Source of the DNA: Candidatus Binatia bacterium
Lineage (GTDB): Bacteria; Desulfobacterota_B; Binatia; UBA9968; JAJDTQ01
Length of the DNA stretch: 26,783 bases
Reading direction: 5' to 3'
Assembly (NCBI GenBank): GCA_022827045.1
Contig: JAJDTQ010000139.1
Span: 1 to 26,783 of the forward strand
Both the position numbers and the translations under genes were made by a program. How positions within the stretch are numbered: position 1 is the first letter of the stretch; each line of letters opens with the position of its first letter. The notes under the pieces are model-generated. The model ran no database searches and was not told the DNA's origin. It saw only the letters and a list, made by a program, of their open reading frames with translations. Below, one piece after another: positions 15,684 to 24,265 of the stretch.

Positions 15684-16378
15684 GCGGTTCCGAGCAGGGC
15701 CGCCGCCGCCCGATCCGCGATCACCACCGCGGCGCCGGAGGCGACCCGGCCTGCGGGGATCGCGGCATCGCCATCACGCAGGCGCAGCAGCGTCTCCCGC
15801 TTGTCGTCGCCCGTTACCACCCACAAGACCTGACGAGCGTCGTCAAGGACAGGGTAGGTCAGCGTCATACGCCGCCGCCCCTGGTAGACACCGGTGACGG
15901 CCACGGGTGTGTCAAGGACATCCAGTACCGGAGCACCCGGGATCAGGGACGCTGTGTGGCCGTCCGGGCCGAGGCCGAGATGAACGAGATCCAACCGGCC
16001 GGACGGCGCCGTCAGGTTCCGGAGCACGTCGCCGTATTCTCGCGCGGCGCCGTCGAGGTCTTCCGCCGCCACCGGCATAGCGTGTATCTGCCCTGGCTTG
16101 AGCGGCGCCCGCGCGAGCAGGCTTTTCCGCAAATGGGTGAGATTCCGGTCCGTATGCCCTTCCGGGGCCACCCGTTCGTCCACCTGCACGATCTCCACCG
16201 CCTCCCACGGGACCTCTTCCTCCGCGAGCGCCCGCAGCATGATCCACGGGGTCCGGCCGCCGCTCACCGCGAACACGAACCGTCCGCGGGCACCCGCCGC
16301 CGTCCGGGCGGCATCGGCGATGAAGGCCGCGGCGCGGCGCGCCACGGCATCGACATCGGCAAGGACTTCTATCTCCAT
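15680..16378 (-). CDS. pgl: 6-phosphogluconolactonase
   Basis: This 232-residue DevB/SOL-type lactonase hydrolyses 6-phosphogluconolactone in the oxidative pentose phosphate pathway. Motifs include FAVSGGRTPWIML near the N-terminus, VQVDERVAPEGHTDRN, and the signature HLGLGPDGHTASLIPG. Length is typical. It starts 15 bp after the gnd stop and is surely in the same operon, so lactonase and dehydrogenase act in sequence. Glucose-6-phosphate dehydrogenase (zwf) is not in the window. The ribosome-binding site lies at the gnd end. Confidence 0.95.
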   Translation of the reverse strand: MEIEVLADVDAVARRAAAFIADAARTAAGARGRFVFAVSGGRTPWIMLRALAEEEVPWEAVEIVQVDERVAPEGHTDRNLTHLRKSLLARAPLKPGQIHAMPVAAEDLDGAAREYGDVLRNLTAPSGRLDLVHLGLGPDGHTASLIPGAPVLDVLDTPVAVTGVYQGRRRMTLTYPVLDDARQVLWVVTGDDKRETLLRLRDGDAAIPAGRVASGAAVVIADRAAAALLGTA

Positions 16379-16393
16379 GGGCCCGGCCGGCGG

Positions 16394-17413
16394 CTATTTC
16401 TTCCCGGGCAGCTCCTCGTGGCCGCCGAACTGGAAGCGCATGGCCGACAGCAGCTTGTCGGCGAAATCCGCCTCGCCACGGGAGCTGAAACGCTCGAACA
16501 AGGCGGCGGTCAAGACGTGGGCGGGCACCGCTTCGTCCACCGCGGCCTGGATGGTCCAGCGCCCCTCGCCGGAATCCGACACCCGGCCCGCGAACCGCTC
16601 CAGCCCGGGATCCTCCAGGAACGCGTTGGCGGTGAGGTCCAGCAGCCACGACGCCACCACGCTGCCGCGGCGCCACAGCTCCGCCACCTCCCCGAGATCG
16701 AAGTCGTACTGGTAGTGCTCGGGGTCCCTCAGCGGCGTCTGCTCGGCGCTGGCCTCGTGGCCCTGCTTTCCGACGTTGGCGTGCTTCATGATGTTGAAGC
16801 CCTCGGCGTAGGCCGCCATGATGCCGTACTCGATGCCGTTGTGGATCATCTTGACGAAGTGTCCGGCGCCGTTGGGGCCGCAGTGGAGGTAGCCGTGCTC
16901 CGCCGTGCCCTTGCCCGGCTCCCGCCCCGGCGTGCGCGGCGCCTCGTCGATGCTGGGCGCCAGCGCCGCGAATATCGGGTCGAGGTGCTGCACCACGCCC
17001 GTCTCGCCGCCGATCATCTGGCAGTAACCGCGCTCCAGGCCCCATACGCCGCCGCTGGTGCCCACGTCGACGTAGTGGATACCCTTGGAAGCCAGCTCCT
17101 TAGCCCGCCGGATGTCGTCGATGTAGTACGAGTTGCCGCCGTCGATGAGGATGTCGTCCTTCTCCAGATGATGGACGAAAGATTCGATGGTCCGGTCCAC
17201 CACCGCCGCGGGCACCATCATCCACACCGCCCTGGGCTTCTCGAGCTTCGCCACCATCTCTTCCAGCGAAGCGCTGCCCACCGCGCCCTGCTCCACCAGC
17301 CCCTGGACCGCCTCGGCGTGCATGTCGAAGGCCACCACCTGGTGCCCGGCCTTGATCAGCCGCCGCGCCATGTTGCCGCCCATCCTTCCCAAACCGATGA
17401 TGCCCAACTGCAT
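16394..17413 (-). CDS. gnd: 6-phosphogluconate dehydrogenase, decarboxylating (short type)
   Basis: This 339-residue enzyme oxidises and decarboxylates 6-phosphogluconate to ribulose-5-phosphate. The Rossmann motif is GLGRMGGNM (residues 7-15). The substrate signature is [19 protein letters not shown], the catalytic lysine and His-Asn lie in [15 protein letters not shown], and GEGRWT is near the C-terminus. At 339 residues it belongs to the short class (YqeC/GndA-like) rather than the roughly 470-residue enteric type. Short enzymes often use NAD, so cofactor choice is open. ATG 17413 follows AAGGAGG. It is first gene of the gnd-pgl operon and diverges from the GH15 gene. Confidence 0.95.
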   Translation of the reverse strand: MQLGIIGLGRMGGNMARRLIKAGHQVVAFDMHAEAVQGLVEQGAVGSASLEEMVAKLEKPRAVWMMVPAAVVDRTIESFVHHLEKDDILIDGGNSYYIDDIRRAKELASKGIHYVDVGTSGGVWGLERGYCQMIGGETGVVQHLDPIFAALAPSIDEAPRTPGREPGKGTAEHGYLHCGPNGAGHFVKMIHNGIEYGIMAAYAEGFNIMKHANVGKQGHEASAEQTPLRDPEHYQYDFDLGEVAELWRRGSVVASWLLDLTANAFLEDPGLERFAGRVSDSGEGRWTIQAAVDEAVPAHVLTAALFERFSSRGEADFADKLLSAMRFQFGGHEELPGKK

Positions 17414-17484
17414 GCCAACCTCCTTGGATAACTGCTTGTCTCGTCTCGAATCCGTCTTTCACGGATGCTCTTCCACCCTGGTGC

Positions 17485-17493
17485 ATCTTAGCA
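17485..17493 (-). promoter_or_regulatory. Candidate extended -10 promoter of gnd-pgl
   Basis: The minus strand reads TGC-TAAGAT (17493-17485), an extended -10 box, with no clear -35. The start codon lies about 70 nt downstream. Confidence 0.3.
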
Positions 17494-17585
17494 CACGGAG
17501 CTGCCGGAGTTGGCACGAGGCCGGCCCAAGGCACGCCGGAAGGCGGATAGAATTACCTCTCCGGATACGTTAGATTGACCGCGCA

Positions 17586-19424
17586 ATGTACGCTCCCATA
17601 GAAAACTACGGCGTCATCGGCGACCTTCACACCGTCGCCCTGGTGGGCAACAACGGCTCCATCGACTGGTTCTGCTACCCGCGCTTCGATTCCCCGAGCA
17701 TCTTCGCCTCCGTGCTTGACAACGCCAAGGGCGGACGTTTCGTGATCGGCCCCGACGTTGACAACGTCACCTGCCGGCAGCTGTACCTGCCGGACACCAA
17801 CATCCTCATCACCCGCTTCATGACCGAGGAAGGCGTCAGCGAGGTCATGGACTTCATGCCTCCGGGGCCCGCCGACGAGAACTACCACGGGCGCATCATC
17901 CGCATCGCCAAGGTGGTGCGCGGCACCATGTCGCTCAAGCTCCAGTGCACTCCGGCGTTCGACTACGGGCGCGCGGAGCACACCGTAGAGGTCCGTGACA
18001 ACCGCGCGGTATTCCAGAGCGACGGGCTCGGCTGCATGCTGAAGGTATCCCAGAGCGGCCACCGGACCGTGGTGTCCGTCCGCCCCGACGGCAACGGCGG
18101 CGTGGTTGCCAGCGGAACCTTGCGGGAGAACAGTGTGCTGGCGGCGGTGTTCCAGGGCGTCGACGACCGCGGCATCGACTGCGACTGCCCGGAGGTGGAA
18201 GGCTGTCTCGCGCTGCTGGAGGACACCGAGCGGTACTGGCACCAGTGGCTCCGGCAGTCCCGCTACAGCGGACGCTGGCGCGAGATGGTGGACCGCTCGG
18301 CGCTGGTGCTGAAGCTCCTGTGCTACGAGCCCTCGGGCGCCATCGTGGCCGCGCCCACCTGCAGCCTGCCGGAAGACATCGGCGGCGTGCGCAACTGGGA
18401 CTACCGCTACACCTGGATCCGCGACGCCAGCTTCAGCCTTTACGGCCTCATGCGGCTGGGCTTCACCTACGAGGCCGGCCGGTTCATGGACTGGCTCAAG
18501 GAACGTTGCGGCGACTTGAAGCCCGACGGCTCGCTGCAGATCATGTACGGCATCCGCGGCGAGAAGGAGATCCCGGAGTCCACCCTCGACCACTGGGAAG
18601 GCTACCGGCAGTCCGCTCCCGTGCGCATCGGCAACGCCGCGGCCGACCAGCTCCAGCTCGACATCTACGGCGAGATGATGGACTCGGTCTACCTGTTCAA
18701 CAAGTACGGCACCCCCATCGACTCGGAGCTGTGGACCAACCTGTCGCGCCTGATGGAGTGGGTCTGCGACCACTGGGACCAGCCCGACGAGGGCATCTGG
18801 GAGGTACGGGGCGGGCGCCAGCACTTCGTCTACTCCAAGCTCATGTGCTGGGTGGCCCTGGACCGGGGCGTGCGGCTGGCGGAGAAGCGCTCCTTCCCGG
18901 CCAACCGCGAGCGCTGGCTCCAGAACCGGGACGCCATCTACCAGAAGATCATGGCCGAGGGATTCAACCGGGAACGGAACGCCTTCGTGCAGGCCTTCGG
19001 CAGCGACACGCTGGACGCCAGCAACCTTCTCATGCCGCTGGTCTTCTTCGTCTCCCCCACCGACCCCAAGATGCTCTCCACCCTGGAGGCCATCAACTGC
19101 CCGCCGCACGAGCACGGGCTGGTGTCGGACAGCCTGGTCTACCGCTACGACGTGGCGCGGACGGCCGACGGGGTCGCGGGAGAGGAAGGCACCTTCAGCA
19201 TGTGCACCTTCTGGCTGGTGGAGGCCCTCACCCGGGCCGGCCGGCTCGGCAACGCGCGTTTCATCTTCGAGAAGATGCTGAGCTACGCCAACCACCTGGG
19301 TCTCTACTCCGAGGAGACCGGCCCACGGGGCGAAGCGCTGGGCAACTTCCCCCAAGCCTTCACCCACCTGGGCCTTATCAGCGCGGCGTTCAACCTGGAC
19401 CGCAAGCTGGGGTCCAAGGACTGA
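17586..19424 (+). CDS. Glycoside hydrolase family 15 protein (glucoamylase/trehalase type)
   Basis: This 612-residue cytoplasmic GH15 enzyme has no signal peptide. The N-terminal beta-sandwich begins [36 protein letters not shown], a hallmark of bacterial GH15. The (alpha/alpha)6 barrel starts near residue 230 with [22 protein letters not shown]. It includes [25 protein letters not shown], expected to hold the catalytic acid glutamate, and GLYSEE near the end, expected to hold the catalytic base. Members hydrolyse alpha-glucosidic bonds in dextrins or act as trehalases; the sequence does not settle which. Divergent gnd-pgl fits glucose release feeding the pentose phosphate pathway. The OCD-family gene starts 19 bp downstream. 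The start codon lacks a clear Shine-Dalgarno. Confidence 0.92.
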   Translation: MYAPIENYGVIGDLHTVALVGNNGSIDWFCYPRFDSPSIFASVLDNAKGGRFVIGPDVDNVTCRQLYLPDTNILITRFMTEEGVSEVMDFMPPGPADENYHGRIIRIAKVVRGTMSLKLQCTPAFDYGRAEHTVEVRDNRAVFQSDGLGCMLKVSQSGHRTVVSVRPDGNGGVVASGTLRENSVLAAVFQGVDDRGIDCDCPEVEGCLALLEDTERYWHQWLRQSRYSGRWREMVDRSALVLKLLCYEPSGAIVAAPTCSLPEDIGGVRNWDYRYTWIRDASFSLYGLMRLGFTYEAGRFMDWLKERCGDLKPDGSLQIMYGIRGEKEIPESTLDHWEGYRQSAPVRIGNAAADQLQLDIYGEMMDSVYLFNKYGTPIDSELWTNLSRLMEWVCDHWDQPDEGIWEVRGGRQHFVYSKLMCWVALDRGVRLAEKRSFPANRERWLQNRDAIYQKIMAEGFNRERNAFVQAFGSDTLDASNLLMPLVFFVSPTDPKMLSTLEAINCPPHEHGLVSDSLVYRYDVARTADGVAGEEGTFSMCTFWLVEALTRAGRLGNARFIFEKMLSYANHLGLYSEETGPRGEALGNFPQAFTHLGLISAAFNLDRKLGSKD

Positions 19425-19443
19425 GCGCAGGGAAACGCATCCC

Positions 19444-20382
19444 ATGGCCCTGATCATCAGCGCAAAGCAGACCCGCGAACTCGTCGACATGACCACCTGC
19501 ATCCGCCTCCTCGACCGGATGTTCCGCGACCGGGCCGCGGGCAAGGTGCGGGCCGTCCCGCGCCGGAGGCTCCAGGGCAGCTCCAAGCAGCTGAACGTAA
19601 TGGCCGCGTGGCACCAGGACACGGACCTCATCGCGCTGCGCAGCTACGTCGCCAAGGCCAACACCATCTCGCTGTACGACGGCGGCGCCGGCGCACTCAA
19701 GGTGGTCATGAGCGCGGCCTATCTCAGCAGCCTGCGCACCGGCGCGGCCACCGGGGTGGCGGCGAAGTACCTGTCCCCTTCGAAGCCGTCGGTGCTGGGC
19801 CTCATCGGCCCCGGGTGGCAGGGCACCTTCCAGGTGGAGGCCGTGGTCAAGGCCTGCAGGCCGAAGCAGGTGCTGGTGTACGGCCGCAATGCCGAGCGGC
19901 GGCAGGGCTTCATCGACGCCATGAGCAAGGTGGTGAAGACGCCCTTCAAGGTGGCGGGGTCCCTTGACGAGGTCGAAAGCGAGTCCGACATCCTGGTGAT
20001 ATCCACCAACTCCACCACTCCCATCGTCGACGGCCGGCGGCTCAAGGACGACGTGCTCGTGGCCACCATCGGCGCCAACTCGACCGTGAAACATGAGGTG
20101 TCGGGCCGGCTCGTCAAGTCCATGGACCTGGTCGTCACGGATGACCTCGCGACCGCCCGGAACGACAGCGGCGACCTGGTCGCCGCCTGCGCCCGGAGGC
20201 AGCTACGCTGGCCTGACGTGGTCCCGCTGGAGGACATCGTCGCGAACGGCCCGAAGGGAAAGCCCCGCAAGGTGCTGTTCCAGTCCAACGGGATCCCGGA
20301 CGAGGACCTGGCGGTGGGTACGTACGTGCTGCAGCAGGCGTTGAAGAAGAAGATACGGCTGCGGGAGATCCCCGAGTTCTAG
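19444..20382 (+). CDS. Ornithine cyclodeaminase/mu-crystallin family protein
   Basis: This 312-residue NAD(P)-binding protein belongs to the ornithine cyclodeaminase/mu-crystallin family. Members include ornithine cyclodeaminase, alanine dehydrogenase and ketimine reductases. The conserved LRTGAATGVAAKYLSP block precedes a Rossmann motif written GLIGPGWQG, where most members have GxGxQA. ATIGANS followed by a conserved glutamate is also family-typical. Substrate cannot be assigned from the sequence. It starts 19 bp after the GH15 gene with a moderate AGGGAAA ribosome-binding site, so co-transcription is plausible although the functions look unrelated. It ends at a GC-rich hairpin shared with a convergent gene. 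Confidence 0.9.
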   Translation: MALIISAKQTRELVDMTTCIRLLDRMFRDRAAGKVRAVPRRRLQGSSKQLNVMAAWHQDTDLIALRSYVAKANTISLYDGGAGALKVVMSAAYLSSLRTGAATGVAAKYLSPSKPSVLGLIGPGWQGTFQVEAVVKACRPKQVLVYGRNAERRQGFIDAMSKVVKTPFKVAGSLDEVESESDILVISTNSTTPIVDGRRLKDDVLVATIGANSTVKHEVSGRLVKSMDLVVTDDLATARNDSGDLVAACARRQLRWPDVVPLEDIVANGPKGKPRKVLFQSNGIPDEDLAVGTYVLQQALKKKIRLREIPEF

Positions 20383-20417
20383 AAAACGGCCGCCGACACG
20401 AACGTGCCGGCGGCCGT
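20383..20417. terminator. Hairpin terminator between convergent genes
   Basis: The stem ACGGCCGCCG (20386-20395) pairs with CGGCGGCCGT (20408-20417), with extra pairs inside. On the minus strand it is followed by TTTT, so it best serves the amidohydrolase gene. The plus-strand side has no T-run. Confidence 0.6.
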
Positions 20418-20451
20418 GGATCCGTCATTCCCGAGTCCCCTCTCGAACGGC

Positions 20452-21477
20452 CTAGCTGGTGACCCCGTACAGCCGCTTCGCCGAATCGGCCAGCAGCCAC
20501 TTCTTGTCCTCGGGCGACAAATCCTCCCTGCGGCCCAGGTGGTCGATGTTCTCCGGGAACTCCATGTCCCAGTGGGGGTAGTCGGATGCGTAGTAGAGCA
20601 CGTCCGGACTCAGCCACTTGCCGGTTTCGCCGATGAAGGGCTCGTAGTCCTCGGCGTGGAAGTAGATGTTGCCGCCGCGCACGTACTCGCTGGGCTTCTT
20701 CTTGCAGAGCGGCGCCTCGGCGGCGCCGCGCTTCTCCCATTCCTCGTCCATGCGTCCGGCCCAGTAGGGCGCCCATGAGCAGCCCGCCTCCATGAACGCC
20801 ACCCGGAGGTTGGGGAACCGCTCCATCACACCCTGGAAGATCATGCTGGTCATCTGCATCATCTGGGCGAAGGCGTGGGACAGGGTGTGGACCTCGATGA
20901 ACTGGTCGAAACCGTCCGCGCCGAAAGCCTGCGGCCCGCGGACCGTGGCGTGCACGCCCACCATGCAGTTCAGCTTCTCAGCCTCCTCGTAGATGGGCCA
21001 GTAGTCCTTGTGTCCCAGCGGCAGGCGCAGCCCGATGGCCGGCAGCATCAACCCGGTGAGATTGAGCTCCGTGACCGCCCGGCGCAACTCCTTCACGGCC
21101 TCGGGCACGTCCTGGAACGACACCAGCGCTACCCCCTTGAGCCGGGGGCTGACCTTCTGGAACTCCTCGGAGACGAAGTCGTTCCAGGCCTTGCACAGGG
21201 CCACGGCGAGGTCCGGCTCGCGGATCCAGCCGATGCCGAGACCGCCCGTCGGATAGAGGTACGCGGTGGTGAGCCCGCCCTCATCCATGGCGTTCAGCCA
21301 CGTCTTGGCGTCACACGCCGTCGTTCCCAGTGTCCCGCCGATGGAACGGTCCCAGTTGTCAATGGGATACAGGGTCGCCGTCCTGTCCACCCAAGGCGCC
21401 TCCATGTACTTCTTGAGCTGCTCGTCGGTCTCGGTGATATGCCCGTCCGCATCGATGACTTCGACGTCTCTGGCCAT
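20452..21477 (-). CDS. Amidohydrolase family protein (ACMSD-like, amidohydrolase 2)
   Basis: This 341-residue metal-dependent TIM-barrel hydrolase or decarboxylase belongs to the ACMSD-like branch. The N-terminal metal motif is written DADGHITE (residues 9-16). Later ligands fit GVHATVRGP, the FMEAGCSWAPYW block and the C-terminal SDYPHWD, whose aspartate is the usual catalytic residue. Members act on aromatic carboxylates and diverse small molecules; the substrate is unknown. ATG 21477 follows GAGGAGG; an upstream open stretch to 21606 lacks such a signal. It diverges from the LLM oxidoreductase gene through a compact promoter pair, suggesting that the two might be controlled together. Confidence 0.9.
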   Translation of the reverse strand: MARDVEVIDADGHITETDEQLKKYMEAPWVDRTATLYPIDNWDRSIGGTLGTTACDAKTWLNAMDEGGLTTAYLYPTGGLGIGWIREPDLAVALCKAWNDFVSEEFQKVSPRLKGVALVSFQDVPEAVKELRRAVTELNLTGLMLPAIGLRLPLGHKDYWPIYEEAEKLNCMVGVHATVRGPQAFGADGFDQFIEVHTLSHAFAQMMQMTSMIFQGVMERFPNLRVAFMEAGCSWAPYWAGRMDEEWEKRGAAEAPLCKKKPSEYVRGGNIYFHAEDYEPFIGETGKWLSPDVLYYASDYPHWDMEFPENIDHLGRREDLSPEDKKWLLADSAKRLYGVTS

Positions 21478-21593
21478 GGTTTCCTCCTCTATTGGTTGGT
21501 TGCTGAAAAGTGCCGGTGGCGCGGTGGAGTTGACTGGATGCGCATTCGGCCGCGCTCTGGAGTGCATCCGGCCCCAGGTGAGTGAACACCTCG

Positions 21594-21623
21594 ACTCTAG
21601 GGCCATCGCCCGTGCGTTGTCAA
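21594..21623 (-). promoter_or_regulatory. Sigma-70 promoter of the amidohydrolase gene
   Basis: On the minus strand, perfect TTGACA (21623-21618), 18-bp spacer, TAGAGT (21599-21594). It predicts a leader of about 110 nt. Its -35 overlaps that of the divergent promoter. Confidence 0.6.
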
Positions 21624-21646
21624 GACAGGCGGCTATCCGATAGAGT
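21617..21646 (+). promoter_or_regulatory. Sigma-70 promoter of the LLM oxidoreductase gene
   Basis: TTGTCA (21617-21622), 18-bp spacer, TAGAGT (21641-21646). Spacer length and -10 are identical to the divergent promoter. The octamer GGCTATCC is repeated at 21631 and 21648 around the -10. Confidence 0.5.
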
Positions 21647-21687
21647 GGCTATCCCCGTCGGGGCGGAGGGAGTTGGGAGCAACGATC

Positions 21688-22761
21688 ATGGAATTCGGGA
21701 TGCAGTTCTTTCCCTGCGTCGGGCCGGAGCAACGCCCCGCGGCCGCGTACTTCGACGACTGCCTGAAGCTGTGCGAGTTGTGCGACGAGTACGACTATAC
21801 GCACATTCGCACGGTGGAGCACTATTTCCACTTCTACGGCGGCTACAGCCCGAACCCGATCGTGTTTCTCACGGCGGCCTCGCAGCGCAGCGCGGCCGCG
21901 CGCCTGATCACCGGCGCGGTGCTGCCGGTGTTCAACAACCCGCTCAAGCTGGCGGGCGAGATCGGCATGCTCGACGCCATCTCGGGCGGACGGCTCGAGG
22001 TCGGCTTCGCGCGCGCCTTCCTGCCCCACGAGTACCAGCGTTTCGGCATCTCACCGGACGAGTCGGTGGCGCGTTTCGACGAGGGCATGGAGCAGGTCCG
22101 CCGTCTGCTCGAAGAGGAGAAGGTCACCGAGAAGGGGCGGTTTCACGGCTTCGAGAACATCACCTCGCTGCCCCGCCCCACCCAGAAGCCGCGCCCGCAA
22201 TTCTGGACGGCGGCCCTCGGCACCCCGCAATCGTTCGAAAAGGCGGGCCGGCAGGGGAACTGGATCATGGCGATCCCGATTGCCCGCTCCGCCATGCGCG
22301 AACTCTGCGGCATCTACCGCGAAGCATGGGACAAGGCCGGCCATCCGGGCAAGGGGCGCGTGATGCTTGCCTTCCACATGTACTGCCACGAAGACGCGGA
22401 TCAAGCGGTGCGGATCGCGCGCGGTCCGCTGAACCGTTATCTCGCCGCGCTGGTCGACGCGGCCTCGGGGTGGATCAGCGGCACCTCCTCCGCCGACTAC
22501 AGGAACTACGACAAGATCATCACGGCCTTGAAGCGCGAAACTTTCGAGTCCCAGGTGGAGGCGGGCGCGGCGTGGGTCGGCACGCCGAGTGAACTGGTGG
22601 ACCGCATCGCCGCCTACGACGAGGCGGTTGGGGGCATCGACGACGCATCGCTCCAAGTCAATTTCAACGACATGAGCCTTGCGGACGCCGAGCATTCGGT
22701 GCGGCTGTTCGGCAAAAAGGTCATACCGGGTTTCGGCGCCACGAGAGCGAGGGAAGAGTAA
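21688..22761 (+). CDS. LLM-class (bacterial luciferase-like) flavin-dependent oxidoreductase
   Basis: This 357-residue luciferase-like TIM-barrel monooxygenase uses reduced flavin supplied by a separate reductase. The N-terminus (MEFGMQFFP) forms the first barrel strand, the HIRTVEHYFHFYGGYSPNPIVFL block is typical, and AVLPVFNNPLKLAGEIGMLDAISGGRLEVGFARAF is the strongest family match. ATG 21688 follows GGGAG (21675-21679); an upstream TTG at 21673 is less likely. The substrate is not readable; relatives act on alkanesulfonates, nitriloacetate-like compounds and various organics. The divergent amidohydrolase and downstream Bug-type binding protein suggest organic-acid or xenobiotic use, but this is context only. 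Confidence 0.92.
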   Translation: MEFGMQFFPCVGPEQRPAAAYFDDCLKLCELCDEYDYTHIRTVEHYFHFYGGYSPNPIVFLTAASQRSAAARLITGAVLPVFNNPLKLAGEIGMLDAISGGRLEVGFARAFLPHEYQRFGISPDESVARFDEGMEQVRRLLEEEKVTEKGRFHGFENITSLPRPTQKPRPQFWTAALGTPQSFEKAGRQGNWIMAIPIARSAMRELCGIYREAWDKAGHPGKGRVMLAFHMYCHEDADQAVRIARGPLNRYLAALVDAASGWISGTSSADYRNYDKIITALKRETFESQVEAGAAWVGTPSELVDRIAAYDEAVGGIDDASLQVNFNDMSLADAEHSVRLFGKKVIPGFGATRAREE

Positions 22762-22816
22762 GCCTCCTGCCCGGCCGGACCGTTCGGACGCCACCCGATG
22801 CGCGTTGTCTCCCGGC

Positions 22817-22845
22817 TTGACATGCACCCCCTGCCTGAATAAACA
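22817..22845 (+). promoter_or_regulatory. Candidate promoter of the Bug-type gene
   Basis: A perfect TTGACA (22817-22822) is followed at 17 bp by a weak TAAACA. The -35 is convincing, the -10 is not. Confidence 0.3.
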
Positions 22846-22923
22846 TGGCGATTTTCAAACGGCGTGGGAATCGTGATCCGCGCCGGCAAACCCGGCGGCT
22901 GCCGCCTGCACGGAGGTATAACC

Positions 22924-23898
22924 ATGGCTCGTATTCTTAGCGCCGTTGTCATCGGCTTCGCGGTACTGCTGCTGTTCGGCACCGCGGCCCAAGCGGAGTT
23001 CCCGAAGAAGAACATCAACAGCATCGTCACCTTCTCGCCGGGCGGGGGCTTCGACACCATCTCCCGTGCCATCTCCCGCTACGGCGAGAAGTATCTGCCC
23101 AAGGGCGTCAAGATGATCGTCAAGAACGTCACCGGGGCCGGCGGCATCACCGGCACCGTCTACCTGTACCGCTCCAAGCCCGACGGCTACACCATCGGAC
23201 AACTGCACGGCGGCATGATGGCCGTGCCCTTCCTCCGGGGCGTCAAGAAGTCGGGCTACGACTACGAGAAGTTCACCTGGGTGGCGCGGGTGGGCGGCGA
23301 GCCCTATGCCCTGCTCTTGCGCAAGGACTCCAAGTACCAGTCGCTGGAGGAGTTGCAGAAGTCCAAACGCGTGACCTGGGGGCTCGAGGCCATCGGCGTC
23401 GGACGCTGGGTGGACGCCTTCATTGCGGCCGCCGAGCTGGGCATCAACTTCGGAGTCGTGTCCGGCTACCGCGGCACGGGTGAGAACCTTCCCGGCTTGT
23501 TGCGGGGGGACTACGACGTCTTCTTCCAGCCCATCGACCACCCCTCCGTGGTGCCGTACCTCAAGACCGGCGAGATCCGGCCGGTCCTGACCATGGGGGC
23601 CAAGAGAGCCATCAACGCCCCCGATGTCCGCACCGCCATCGAGGCGGGGTACAACGTCACGGTGTCTTCAGCCCGCCACATAGCGGCCCCGCCGGGAACC
23701 CCCGCCAACGTGGTGAAGGCCCTGGAGACGCTGCTGCTGAAGGCCATGAACGACAAGGACTACGACGCGTTCATCAAGAAGTCGAAACTGGTGCTGGATC
23801 CGGGGGGCACCGAGCGGGCCAACAAGGACATCTCGGACCTCGCGGCGCTCTACCGGAAGTACACGCCCGCGATGAAGAAGGCCCTGGGGAAGAAGTAG
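22924..23898 (+). CDS. Bug/TctC-type periplasmic substrate-binding protein
   Basis: This 324-residue exported binding protein belongs to the tripartite tricarboxylate transporter (Bug) family. A signal peptide with hydrophobic core at residues 8-21 ends at AQA-E (cleavage after Ala24). The mature protein begins EFPKKNINSIVTFSPGGGFD, containing the PGGG(F)D loop that binds a substrate carboxylate. The NVTGAGGITGTVYLYRSKPDGYTIG block follows. ATG 22924 follows GGAGGT. No membrane subunits (TctA, TctB) are in the window, which is common for Bug proteins; it would rely on a transporter elsewhere or serve as a sensor. The ligand is likely an organic acid by family, not shown here. Confidence 0.92.
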   Translation: MARILSAVVIGFAVLLLFGTAAQAEFPKKNINSIVTFSPGGGFDTISRAISRYGEKYLPKGVKMIVKNVTGAGGITGTVYLYRSKPDGYTIGQLHGGMMAVPFLRGVKKSGYDYEKFTWVARVGGEPYALLLRKDSKYQSLEELQKSKRVTWGLEAIGVGRWVDAFIAAAELGINFGVVSGYRGTGENLPGLLRGDYDVFFQPIDHPSVVPYLKTGEIRPVLTMGAKRAINAPDVRTAIEAGYNVTVSSARHIAAPPGTPANVVKALETLLLKAMNDKDYDAFIKKSKLVLDPGGTERANKDISDLAALYRKYTPAMKKALGKK

Positions 23899-23935
23899 GC
23901 CGAAGACGTCTTCCGCGAGCCGATTGACAGTAGGA

Positions 23936-23964
23936 TTGACAAGGTAGCAACTAGTTGCTACCTT
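23936..23964 (+). promoter_or_regulatory. Promoter and palindromic operator of the toxin-antitoxin operon
   Basis: A perfect 24-bp palindrome (AAGGTAGCAACT/AGTTGCTACCTT, 23941-23964) overlaps a promoter made of TTGACA (23936-23941), 17-bp spacer and TACCTT (23959-23964). Another TTGACA lies at 23924. The palindrome covers the whole spacer and -10, as expected for an autorepression site of the antitoxin. The predicted transcript start coincides with the ATG at 23972. Confidence 0.7.
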
Positions 23965-23971
23965 GCTCGTC

Positions 23972-24265
23972 ATGCGATCGGTGGGAATCAAGCTCCTCAA
24001 CAACCGGCTGAGCGAATACATCCGGTTGGCTGAATCCGGCGAAACCGTCCTGGTGACGGACCGGGACCGCGTCGTGGCGGAGATCGGTCCTCCCAGGGAG
24101 ACGAGGAGCCCGATCCTCGCCGACGCGCTGCTGGCGGAGGCGGTCCGAAGCGGCTGCCTGACGCCGCCCGTGCTGCCGGCGCGGGGAGAACCGCCTGCAT
24201 CGGAACCGGTAGGGCCGCTGGACGACATCCTCGGCGAGCTGGACGACGATAGAAGCGAGCGGTGA
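23972..24265 (+). CDS. Phd/YefM-family antitoxin
   Basis: This 97-residue antitoxin binds and neutralises the PIN toxin encoded next to it and should repress its own operon. The N-terminal part (MRSVGIKLLNNRLSEYIRLAESGETVLVTDRDRVVAEI) matches the Phd/YefM DNA-binding fold. The C-terminal half is Pro- and acid-rich, as for the disordered toxin-wrapping tail. No Shine-Dalgarno precedes ATG 23972; TTG 23963 is a poorer alternative. The stop overlaps the toxin GTG by four bases (GTGA). The operator lies just upstream. Confidence 0.88.
   Translation: MRSVGIKLLNNRLSEYIRLAESGETVLVTDRDRVVAEIGPPRETRSPILADALLAEAVRSGCLTPPVLPARGEPPASEPVGPLDDILGELDDDRSER

Noticed and set aside
15398..17431. Long plus-strand frame opposite pgl and gnd
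   Set aside because: The translation is Arg/His/Gly-rich with no family motifs, while both minus-strand genes beneath it are unmistakable.
17511..17526. TGGCACG-N4-CGGCC resembling a sigma-54 promoter before the GH15 gene
   Set aside because: The -24 box is perfect and GG/GC spacing is right, but the -12 box has CGGC for TTGC and there is no enhancer-like repeat upstream.
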